From positions 84,982 through 148,981 of the forward strand of contig SVLI01000006.1 of NCBI GenBank assembly GCA_015068035.1: a stretch of DNA of 64,000 bases. Direction: 5' to 3'. This stretch comes from Oscillospiraceae bacterium (GTDB lineage Bacteria > Bacillota > Clostridia > Oscillospirales > Oscillospiraceae). A program made the position numbers and the translations under genes. How positions within the stretch are numbered: the first letter of the stretch is position 1; each line of letters opens with the position of its first letter. Below are positions 17,612 to 25,700 of this stretch, one piece after another. Under the pieces are notes generated by a model. That model was not told the origin of the DNA. It saw only the letters and a program-made list of their open reading frames with translations, and did not search any database.

Positions 17612-18100
17612 ATGAATGAATTACCCAAACGCAAACAAATCCGCATTGAAGATTACGATTATTCTACCCCGGGGGCATATTTCATTACGGTCTGCGTAAA
17701 TGACAGAAATCCGATTCTCTGGAATGTAGGGGCGGCAACCTGCCGCCCGAGCCTCTCGAAAATCGGCTCTGTTGTAGAAACAGCGATTCTGCAAATCCCG
17801 GAACATTATCCTGCTGTTTCCGTGGATAAATATTGCGTTATGCCTGATCACATTCATATGATTCTGTCTATCAATACCGACGAGGACGGACGGCAGATTG
17901 CCGCCCCTACGGTGTCGACGGTAGTTGGGCATATGAAACGATGGGTTTCTATGCAGATTGGACATTCCATTTGGCAAAAATCGTTTATTGACCGAGTGAT
18001 ACGAAACGATAAGGGATATCGCGACGTTTGGGAATACATCGAAAACAATCCCATTAAATTAGACACCGCATACGATATGCCGGATTTTGAGAATATGTAA
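17612..18100 (+). CDS. REP-associated tyrosine transposase (RAYT, IS200-like Y1 family)
   Basis: A 162-residue protein. MPDHIHMIL carries the HUH metal-binding motif (His-Ile-His) and the C-terminal KGYRDVWEYIENNP carries the candidate catalytic tyrosine. The start ITVCVNDRNP matches the family. These single-strand transposases are domesticated and act on REP palindromes. Unusually, two REP palindromes lie inside the coding sequence (17726-17748, 17888-17910) and are translated as GAATCRP and GRQIAAP. An inverted REP pair follows the stop. Confidence 0.85.
   Translation: MNELPKRKQIRIEDYDYSTPGAYFITVCVNDRNPILWNVGAATCRPSLSKIGSVVETAILQIPEHYPAVSVDKYCVMPDHIHMILSINTDEDGRQIAAPTVSTVVGHMKRWVSMQIGHSIWQKSFIDRVIRNDKGYRDVWEYIENNPIKLDTAYDMPDFENM
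17726..17748 (+). repeat. REP palindrome 1, inside the RAYT gene
   Basis: GTAG head followed by a GGGGCGGCA/TGCCGCCC hairpin. Same family as the three copies at 17888, 18103 and 18149. Confidence 0.75.
17888..17910 (-). repeat. REP palindrome 2, inside the RAYT gene
   Basis: The same element in opposite orientation to copy 1 (reads GTAGGGGCGGCAATC on the minus strand), with one mismatch in the distal stem. Confidence 0.75.
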
Positions 18101-18102
18101 AC

Positions 18103-18125
18103 GTAGGGGCGGCTATCAGCCGCCC
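18103..18125 (+). repeat. REP palindrome 3, downstream of the RAYT gene
   Basis: Begins two bases after the RAYT stop, GTAG head plus GGGGCGGCT/AGCCGCCC hairpin. With copy 4 it forms an inverted pair 23 bases apart, like a BIME. Confidence 0.8.
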
Positions 18126-18148
18126 GTTTTCGTTGTTGATGGTTCTGC

Positions 18149-18171
18149 GGGCGGCAGATTGCCGCCCCTAC
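18149..18171 (-). repeat. REP palindrome 4, overlapping the spoVAC stop
   Basis: Opposite orientation to copy 3. Its GTAG head provides the TAG stop codon (18168-18170) of spoVAC. Confidence 0.8.
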
Positions 18172-18605
18172 ATTAGGGTGTATAACCAATAGATGATTCC
18201 GTAAACCACACTGGCGCTCACGCCGAAAACCAGCACCGGTCCTGCGATGATGAACATCTTGGCCGCCATACCGGTGACGAAGCCCTCGCTTTTGAATTCC
18301 AGCGCCGGACTGACGACAGAGTTGGCAAAGCCGGTGATCGGCACGAGCGTGCCGGCACCGCCGAGTTTGGCGAGATCGTCATACACGCCGAAGCCCGTGA
18401 GCAGGGCGCTGAGAAAAATCAGCGTCATGGACACCAAAGCCGCGGCGGCGTCCTTCTCCAGCCCGGCGCATGTGTAGATCTGGTTGAAGGCCTGCCCGAT
18501 GCAGCAAATCAGCCCGCCGAACAAAAAGGCGCGGAGCATATCCGGCAGCAGCTTTGAGCGGGGGGCGAACTGGTCTGCAAATTTAGAGTATTCCGCATTT
18601 GTCAT
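18168..18605 (-). CDS. spoVAC: Stage V sporulation protein AC
   Basis: A 145-residue polytopic membrane protein. PDMLRAFLFGGLICCIGQ, TGFANSVVSPALEFKSEGFVTG and AKMFIIAGPVLVFG are signatures of SpoVAC, part of the inner-membrane channel that moves Ca-dipicolinate into forming spores and out at germination. AAGGAG precedes the ATG. spoVAD and spoVAE, normally next in the operon, are absent. The final codons (WLYTLM) differ from those of the 16871 remnant, and the stop lies in a REP element, so the original gene end has been replaced. It is probably still functional, as all membrane segments are present. Confidence 0.88.
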   Translation of the reverse strand: MTNAEYSKFADQFAPRSKLLPDMLRAFLFGGLICCIGQAFNQIYTCAGLEKDAAAALVSMTLIFLSALLTGFGVYDDLAKLGGAGTLVPITGFANSVVSPALEFKSEGFVTGMAAKMFIIAGPVLVFGVSASVVYGIIYWLYTLM

Positions 18606-18626
18606 GTTTTGTCACTCCTTCCCATG

Positions 18627-18655
18627 TATTCTGCGCACAACGCGCGCGATTATGC
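18627..18655 (-). promoter_or_regulatory. Possible forespore (sigma-G-like) promoter for spoVAC
   Basis: On the minus strand: GCATA (18651-18655), 17 bases, CAGAATA (18627-18633), 5 of 7 matches to the CATACTA-type -10 of sigma-G. It would leave a very short leader, so the call is tentative. Confidence 0.35.
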
Positions 18656-18682
18656 GCGACGGCGCGGACGCGAACAGGCTTT

Positions 18683-18711
18683 GCATAAAGCGGCAGGGCT
18701 CGTACATAGGA
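18683..18711 (+). promoter_or_regulatory. Possible forespore (sigma-G-like) promoter for the pdaB-like gene
   Basis: GCATA at 18683, 17 bases, CATAGGA at 18705 (5 of 7 matches to the sigma-G -10). It mirrors the site for spoVAC on the other strand. Confidence 0.35.
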
Positions 18712-18741
18712 TGAAGCGAATGGATAAAGGAGGCGCAAAAC

Positions 18742-19524
18742 ATGAATAAACGCATGAAAGCGATCCGCCGCAGACTTCAGGAGAACAGAAAGCTTCTCGG
18801 CGGCGTTGCCCTTTTGGTGGTCGTCACGGTGATCTTCACGCTGGTAAACAGCCCGAAAATCGTCGGCGTGTCCGCCACGACGCGCAAACTGCCTGTGTAC
18901 TGCGTACAGCGGGAGGATAAGTGCGTCTCGCTGACCTTTGACGCGGCCTGGGGCAACGAGGATACGCAGCAGCTGATCGATACGTTTGAAAAATACGGCG
19001 TGAAAGCCACGTTCTTTGTGGTCGGGGACTGGGTGGAGAAATACCCCGAAAGCGTCCGCGCGCTGCACGATGCGGGCCATGAGGTAATGAACCATTCGGA
19101 TGACCACGCGCATTTTTCCAAGCTCAGCGCGCAGCAGATTGTGGAGAACGTCGGCGCGTGCAACGACAAGATTGAAAGCGTCACCGGCGTGCGGCCGACG
19201 CTGTTTCGCTGCCCTTACGGGGAGTATGACGATCATGTGGTGCAGTCGCTCACGGATATGGGCATGTATACGATCCAGTGGGATGTGGACAGCCTCGACT
19301 GGAAGAATCTGTCCGCATCGGAGATTCTCAGCCGCGTGAAAAAGGGCGTGCAGCCCGGCAGCATCGTGCTGTTCCATAATGCGGCTAAGCACACGCCGGA
19401 GGCGCTCAGCGGCGTGATTGAATATTTGCTCGCCGAGGGTTATGAGATCGTGCCGGTTTCCGAGCTTTTGCTGGAGGGCGAGTACGAGATGGATCACACC
19501 GGGCGCATGTGCCCCGTGGGATAA
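18742..19524 (+). CDS. pdaB: PdaB-family sporulation polysaccharide deacetylase
   Basis: A 260-residue protein; AAAGGAGG precedes the ATG. One N-terminal helix (residues about 20-40) anchors it with the catalytic domain outside. NodB motifs are visible in order: SLTFDAAWGNEDT (metal-binding and base Asp), NHSDDHAHF (metal His pair), RCPYGEYDD, WDVDSLDW and VLFHNAA. The TFDAAWG form is typical of the PdaB subgroup, which removes acetyl groups from spore-wall glycan and helps keep spores stable. It is divergent from spoVAC and shares the intergenic region, consistent with joint forespore expression. Confidence 0.85.
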   Translation: MNKRMKAIRRRLQENRKLLGGVALLVVVTVIFTLVNSPKIVGVSATTRKLPVYCVQREDKCVSLTFDAAWGNEDTQQLIDTFEKYGVKATFFVVGDWVEKYPESVRALHDAGHEVMNHSDDHAHFSKLSAQQIVENVGACNDKIESVTGVRPTLFRCPYGEYDDHVVQSLTDMGMYTIQWDVDSLDWKNLSASEILSRVKKGVQPGSIVLFHNAAKHTPEALSGVIEYLLAEGYEIVPVSELLLEGEYEMDHTGRMCPVG

Positions 19525-19612
19525 AGACCGGGCAGAACGGCACGGGTCCGGAATCTGTTGCCCGGCTGTGAAAACTTAACCCGCGGCAAAATGGGAGAAA
19601 CTGCGCTTTCCG

Positions 19613-19641
19613 TTGCCTGCTGCCGGAATCTGTGTTATGAT
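19613..19641 (+). promoter_or_regulatory. Promoter for the TetM-like/NYN fusion gene
   Basis: TTGCCT at 19613, 17-base spacer, TATGAT at 19636. The predicted transcript starts near 19648, which supports the GTG at 19670 rather than the upstream ATG at 19613. Confidence 0.6.
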
Positions 19642-19669
19642 GGCGGCAGAACAAAGCGGGAGGTACGGC

Positions 19670-22213
19670 GTGAAAAAAACGGTGATCGGCATCCTTGCCC
19701 ATGTGGATGCCGGGAAAACGACTTTAACCGAGGCCATGCTCTACTGCGCCGGTGTGACACGCACGCTCGGCCGCGTGGATCACGGCGATGCGTTTCTTGA
19801 TAATTTCAGCCTTGAGCGCAAGCGCGGCATTACCATCTTTTCCAAGCAGGCGATTCTTGATTTGGGGCAGACGCGCGTGACGCTTCTGGATACGCCCGGA
19901 CACGCGGATTTTTCTGCGGAGATGGAGCGCACGCTGGATGTGCTCGACTGTGCGATTCTGGTCATCAGCGGCACGGACGGGGTGCAGAGCCATACGCGCA
20001 CGCTTGTCCGGCTTTTGCAGAAACGGAGCATTCCGATCTTTGTGTTCGTCAACAAGATGGATCTGCCCGGCGCTGCGCGCGAAAAGGTGCTCGCCTCGCT
20101 CAATGCGCAGCTGGAGGGGGAGTTTTTCGATTTTGAAAAACCGGACTGCGAGAGCGTTGCACTCTGCGACGAGGCGCTTCTGGAGGAGTTTCTCGAAACC
20201 GGAACGCTGGAAGAGGCTTCGCTCGGCGCTGTCGCGGCGGCGGGGAAAGCATATCCCTGCTGGTTCGGCGCTGCGCTGAAGCTCGAGGGCGTGGAGGCCT
20301 TCCTCTCTGCCATCGAGCGCTATGCGCCCGCCTCGGCGGACAGGGGCGATTTTGCCGCACGGGTATTCAAAATCTCCCGCGATACACAGGGCAACCGCCT
20401 CACACATCTGAAGGTGACGGGTGGGCAGCTTTGCGTGCGTGATGTGATTGCCGGCGCGGACTGGGAGGAAAAGGCAACGCAGCTTCGCGTTTACTCCGGG
20501 GCGAAATATGTCCAGACGGAATGTGCGCAGGCGGGCGACGTTGTGGAGGTGCTGGGGCTGACGAAGACTCGGCCCGGAATGGGCCTCGGCGCAGAGCCGG
20601 ACGGGGAAATGCCGGCACTCGAGCCGGTCATGACCTACACGGCCATTTTTCCCGAGGGCTGCGATGTGCACAAGGCTGTCGGACAGCTCCGGCAGCTTGA
20701 GGAAGAGGATCCGATGCTCCGCCTTGACTGGAACGAGAGCCGCCGCAGGCTGAATGTGCAGCTCATGGGCCCCATCCAGCTGGAAGTGCTCACCAATCTT
20801 GCCAAGGAGCGCTTTGATCTGGATGTGCGCTTCGACACGGGGCGGATTCTCTACCGCGAGACGATTGAAGCTGCGGTGGAGGGCATCGGGCATTACGAAC
20901 CGCTGCGCCACTATGCAGAGGTGCATCTGCTTCTTGAACCCCTGCCGCGCGGCAGCGGCCTTGTTTTCGGGAGCATTTGCCCCGAGGACAGCCTTGCGAG
21001 AAACTGGCAGCGGCTTATTCTGACGCATCTTGCGGAGAAAACGCATCTGGGTGTACTCACCGGCTCGCCGATCACGGACGTAAAGATTACGCTCGCCTCC
21101 GGACGCGCGCACCTCAAGCATACGGAGGGCGGCGATTTCCGGCAGGCGACCTATCGGGCAGTCCGGCAGGGTCTTATGCAGGCAAATAGCATATTGCTGG
21201 AGCCGTGGTATGATTTTGCCATCGAGCTGCCGCAAAGCAGCCTCGGCAGAGCGCTGACGGATTTGCAGCGCATGGGTGCGCGCTGCGCGCCCACCGAATC
21301 GCGGGGAGAGATGGCTTTCCTCAGCGGCAGTGCGCCCGCTGCGGCCATCGGCGGCTACGCGCAGGAACTCGTTGCTTATACCCGCGGCCTCGGGAGCATA
21401 AGCTGCAGCTTTTGCGGCTTTGAGGAATGCGCCGACGCGGAAGCAGTGATTCGGGAAATGGACTATGATCCCGAATCGGACGTGGAAAATACGCCGGACA
21501 GCGTCTTTTGCAGCCACGGGGCGGGACATGTTGTGAAGTGGAACGAAGTGCCGCAGTATATGCATCTTGGCAGCGCGCTTGCCGCGAAAGAGACGGAAAC
21601 GCCGGGCGCGCGGGCGGCGGGTATGCTGCGCAGCAGCGGCGCGTCCGATCAGGAACTTTTGGCCATTTTTGAGCGTACCTACGGCCCCGTGAAGCGGGAA
21701 CTGTATAACGCCATGCGGCCCGCCGCGCGCGAGAAGTCCGGCCACGACGCGACATACCGCGCGTCTCCTGTGCCGCAGGGCCCGGAATATCTGCTTGTGG
21801 ACGGCTATAACATCATTCACGCCTGGGAGCGGCTGCGCGTGCTGGCGGAGGACAGTCTGGAAACGGCGCGAAACCGCCTCGTTGAAATTCTGCGCAATTA
21901 TCAGGGCTTTTGTCAGAACCGGGTCATCCTCGTGTTCGATGCCTATAAGGTGCGCGGCGGCACGGGCAGCGTGGAAAAGCACGGCGGCGTGACAGTCGTA
22001 TACACGAAAGAGGCGGAAACGGCGGATACCTATATCGAAAAGGCTTCCTACGACCTGAGCAAAAAGCACCGCGTGCGCGTTGCCACCTCGGACGGGCTGG
22101 AGCAGCTGATCATCCTCGGCGTGGGCGCGCTTCGCGTGAGCGCCTCGGCCTTTGAGGCCGAGGTGGAGAGTGTGGAGGATGCCATCCGCACAATTTTGAA
22201 AAAACAAGGTTGA
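19670..22213 (+). CDS. Ribosome-protection-type translational GTPase fused to a YacP/Rae1-like NYN ribonuclease
   Basis: 847 residues from a GTG with GGGAGG seven bases upstream. Residues 1 to about 230 are an EF-G/TetM G domain: GILAHVDAGKTT (G1), RGITI (G2), DTPGHADF (G3), NKMD (G4). EF-G-like domains II-V follow. Residues about 570-620 have a Cys-rich insert (CSFCGFEEC ... FCSHGAGHVVKWNEV). From about residue 705 comes an NYN domain: LLVDGYNIIHAW, ETADTYIEKASYDL and ATSDGLEQ carry the acidic residues of YacP/Rae1, a nuclease that cuts mRNA in the ribosomal A site. It is not a dedicated tetracycline-resistance gene; ribosome rescue with mRNA cleavage is inference from the fusion. Confidence 0.88.
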   Translation: MKKTVIGILAHVDAGKTTLTEAMLYCAGVTRTLGRVDHGDAFLDNFSLERKRGITIFSKQAILDLGQTRVTLLDTPGHADFSAEMERTLDVLDCAILVISGTDGVQSHTRTLVRLLQKRSIPIFVFVNKMDLPGAAREKVLASLNAQLEGEFFDFEKPDCESVALCDEALLEEFLETGTLEEASLGAVAAAGKAYPCWFGAALKLEGVEAFLSAIERYAPASADRGDFAARVFKISRDTQGNRLTHLKVTGGQLCVRDVIAGADWEEKATQLRVYSGAKYVQTECAQAGDVVEVLGLTKTRPGMGLGAEPDGEMPALEPVMTYTAIFPEGCDVHKAVGQLRQLEEEDPMLRLDWNESRRRLNVQLMGPIQLEVLTNLAKERFDLDVRFDTGRILYRETIEAAVEGIGHYEPLRHYAEVHLLLEPLPRGSGLVFGSICPEDSLARNWQRLILTHLAEKTHLGVLTGSPITDVKITLASGRAHLKHTEGGDFRQATYRAVRQGLMQANSILLEPWYDFAIELPQSSLGRALTDLQRMGARCAPTESRGEMAFLSGSAPAAAIGGYAQELVAYTRGLGSISCSFCGFEECADAEAVIREMDYDPESDVENTPDSVFCSHGAGHVVKWNEVPQYMHLGSALAAKETETPGARAAGMLRSSGASDQELLAIFERTYGPVKRELYNAMRPAAREKSGHDATYRASPVPQGPEYLLVDGYNIIHAWERLRVLAEDSLETARNRLVEILRNYQGFCQNRVILVFDAYKVRGGTGSVEKHGGVTVVYTKEAETADTYIEKASYDLSKKHRVRVATSDGLEQLIILGVGALRVSASAFEAEVESVEDAIRTILKKQG

Positions 22214-22262
22214 GCGGCATGCACAGATGCGCAGATCCGGCATAAAATAAAACAGAATCTGA

Positions 22263-22294
22263 GATGCCCGCCGGCAACATTGCCGGCGGGCATC
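22263..22294. terminator. Terminator after the GTPase/NYN gene
   Basis: A GC-rich stem of about 15 bp (GATGCCCGCCGGCAA and its complement) 50 bases after the stop. The T-tract is poor. Confidence 0.55.
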
Positions 22295-22400
22295 TTCATG
22301 CGCAGCGAATGGATAAAATTTTCTGGAATATTGCCGCGGAGCGATAGAAACACTATGAAAAAAGCACCGGTAATTTTGGGGTCAAGGGAGGATTTGCGCT

Positions 22401-22568
22401 TTGCCGGACTATGAAAAGATGTATTTTCAGCTTTTTCGTGCAACGGAGCGGGCGATCAGCATCCTGATCGAAGCGCAGCGCGCATGCGAGGAGGATTATC
22501 TGGCCGATGCTTCGCCGCGGCTTGTGGAGCTGCCGCGACCGAAACCGGAGGATGCCGGGCGGGAATAG
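22401..22568 (+). CDS. Small conserved-type protein (55 aa)
   Basis: It starts at a TTG with AGGGAGG nine bases upstream and begins (M)PDYEKMYFQLFRATERAI, a pattern common to short unnamed proteins of Clostridia. It is mostly helical with a proline-rich charged tail and has no known function. A good intrinsic terminator follows 16 bases after the stop, which supports a real transcript. Confidence 0.6.
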   Translation: MPDYEKMYFQLFRATERAISILIEAQRACEEDYLADASPRLVELPRPKPEDAGRE

Positions 22569-22584
22569 AGCTTGTTGGAATTTT

Positions 22585-22611
22585 GGGGACGGCGAATGCC
22601 GTCCCCTTTTT
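22585..22611 (+). terminator. Intrinsic terminator
   Basis: A 9-bp GC stem (GGGGACGGC/GCCGTCCCC), GAAT loop, then five Ts, after the 55-aa gene. Confidence 0.8.
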
Positions 22612-22701
22612 CCTGCCCGCGGCGCAAAGGGAATATTTCTGCTGCGGCATGGAGAAACTACCTGTATTTCAAAAGAAACACCAGCAGCTCAGGAGGCTTT
22701 T

Positions 22702-25700
22702 ATGATGTATTCGCCGGACGAATTCTTTGTGGAAGACGAACAGCTTGAAAACTACGGAGAGAATCTTGCCAGAAGCCTGAAACCCTCCGGAACCGTCGCG
22801 GCAAGACGCTTTGCCACAGCGGCGGCCACGCAGCTGGGGGCGCTTTCCGATCTCCACGCCGCGCTTTCGCGCCATGACGATGCCGCAGGGGAGAGCAGCG
22901 CCGCGGAGTGGCTTTTGGACAACTGGTATCTCGCCAAGCGGGAGGGCGGCGAAGCCGTTTCACGGCTGCGCGAGGCAGGAAGACTGCGCGCCTTTGCGGA
23001 TGCGCAAGGTGTGCGGCCTCTTCTCGAGTGTCTTGCCGTGCCCTTTGTCCATGCGGGTGGCGGCAGCGTGACGGCGCTGCGCTGCGAGAATTTCCTGCGC
23101 GGCGTGCAGAAGGTCCAGAGCCTGACGGAAAAGGAGCTTTCACTGTTTATCCCGGCGGTGCGCTGTGCGCTTGTTGGGCAGATTGTGGCCTGTATGCGGC
23201 AGAAAGAGGACGAAAAATCCCGTGCGCACATTCGCGACGGTATGGCCCGCGCCTTTTCCTCGCTGCGTCTGCTGAGCACGCTTGACCTTTCGGATGTGTT
23301 CCTGCGTGTTGACCGCACGGAGCAGATCCTGCGATGCGACCCGGCGGGGGAATACCCCAAAATGGACGCGCACACACGGCGGCATTACCGCCGTGAGGTG
23401 GAGCGCCTTGCGCGCAGGCACGGCTGGATGGAGCATCGCGTTGCCGCAAGGGCGCTGGAGCTTGCGCAGAATGCTAAGGGAGACGCGCGGCACGTCGGTT
23501 ATTTTCTGTTCACCCGTCCGCTTGGCGAAATGAAACGGGAAAAAAGCGGCGGGCTTTTTCTTGCGGCGCGGCTTTTGCTTACGCTGTTTTTGTCCCTGCT
23601 GGCCGGATTTCTGACCAAAAGCGCGCTGGCATCCGTTTTGCTGCTCATCCCGCTTTCCGAGCTGGTGCACACGCTGCTGGATTATGTGCTTTTGCACGTG
23701 CTGCCGCCGGCGCATGTTCCGCGGATGGAGCTTGAAAACGGCATCCCGCCGGAGGGGAAAACAATTTGCGCCGTGACCGCGCTGATTTCAGATGAAAAGC
23801 AGGGCGAAAGTCTTGCCCGGCGGCTGGAGGAATACCGCCTGGCCAACCGCGACGCGGGGGAAAACCTGCTCTTTGCGGTGCTGGCCGACCTGCCGGAATC
23901 CGGAGAAGCGCAGCTGCCGGAAGCGCAGAAATGGATTGACGCGGCGGCGAAAGAGATCACGGCGCTGAATGAAAAATACGGCGGCGGCTTTTATCTGCTT
24001 TGCCGGGAGCGAACATTCTGCCAGCGTGACGGGAAATACCGCGGCTGGGAGCGCAAGCGCGGCGCGATCATCGAGCTTGCGCAGCTTCTGCACGGCGGGA
24101 GCAGTACGCTCTATGCAGCGGCGGGTGACGAAGCGCAGCTTCGGGACGTGCGCTATATCCTGGTTCTGGACGCGGACACAAGGCTTTGCCCCGGCACGGC
24201 GCGCGAGCTGGTCGGCGCGATGCTGCATCCGCTCAACCGCCCCGAGGTGGACGAACAGCGGCGCGTTGTGACGCAGGGCTACGGCGTGATCGCCCCGCGC
24301 ATGGGTGTGGAGCTGCCCTCCGCGGGGAAAAACCTCTTCACCCGCATTTTCGCCGGGCAGGGAGGCATGGACCCCTACGGCAGCAGCAGCGGCGAGGTCT
24401 GGATGGATCTGCTCGGGCGCGGCAACTTTGCCGGCAAGGGCATTCTGGATGTGGATGTTTTTCTGCGCTGCATGGCCGGACGTATACCGGAAAACAGCGT
24501 CCTCTCGCATGACATTCTGGAGGGGGCTTATTTGCGCTGCGGCTATATGAGCGATGTGGAGCTCACGGACGGTTTCCCCACGCGGCCGGACTCCTGGCTC
24601 CGGCGGCTGGAGCGCTGGACGCGGGGAGACTGGCAGAACCTGCCCTGGCTTTTCCGACGTGGCAAGGTTTTGCAGGAGGCGGAACGCTGGCGCATAGTTG
24701 ACAATCTGCGCCGGAGTCTTGTTGCGCCCTTTAGCTTTCTGTGCATTTTCCTCGGCGTTTTGATGCCCCACGGCGTTTTCGGCATTGCCGCACTTGCCGC
24801 GCTTGGCGCTTTCCTTGTCAATCTTCTGCTGAACGCGGCAGAGGCGCTTGTGCGTCCCGCGGGGGATGCGCGCGCACGCTATCATTCCACCGTGCTCGGC
24901 GGCCTGCGCGGAAGTGTTTTGCAAGCGGCAAGTCGGTTGCTGTTTCTGCCGGCGGAGGCCGTCACCTCCGCCCTCGCCGTGCTGACGGCGCTTTGGCGCA
25001 TGCTCGTCAGCCACAGAAACCTGCTGCGCTGGCAGACTGCCGCGCAGTCGGATCATATCTCCGCATCCGGACTCGATGCAGCGTACCGCACGCTTTGGGC
25101 CTGTCCGGTTTTCGGCGCGCTCTGCGCCGCCCTTTCCATGTCCGCCCTCGGTCTCGCCGCCGGGATTCTTTGGTTTTTCGCGCCGCTTGCCGCGCATTTG
25201 AGCGCGCGGGAACGAAGCCGCGTTTCCCCGGTGACGGAGTCGGAACGGGACTATCTGCTCTCCTGCGCAAAGGAGATGTGGAGCTATTTCGAGACCTTCT
25301 GTACGCCGGAGGACCATTTCCTCCCGCCGGACAACTTCCAGCACGCACCGCCGGTGGGGGTGGCGCACCGCACTTCGCCCACCAACATCGGCCTGTGCCT
25401 GCTTTGCGCGCTGGCAGCCGATGATCTCTCCATCGCCCCGACGCACCGCTGCATGGGGCTGATCTCCAACATTCTGGACACGGTGGAGCGTCTGCCGAAA
25501 TGGCACGGCCATCTGTATAACTGGATTGACACGCGCACGCTTGAGCGGCTGCGCCCCGCCTATGTTTCAACGGTGGACAGCGGCAATCTCGCCGGTTGTC
25601 TCATCGCGCTGCATCACGGCCTTTTGGAAAAGGGGAGGGAGGATCTGGCAGCGCGCGCAAAACAGCTCTATATCCGGATGGATTTTCGCCCGCTGTATGA

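Noticed and set aside
19670..22213. Tetracycline resistance gene
   Set aside because: The GTPase part resembles TetM/TetO, but the NYN fusion, Cys-rich insert and chromosomal setting with ordinary GC point to a housekeeping or rescue factor rather than mobile resistance.
19724..22243. 839-codon minus-strand frame opposite the GTPase/NYN gene
   Set aside because: Antisense shadow; the plus-strand product has full GTPase and NYN motifs.
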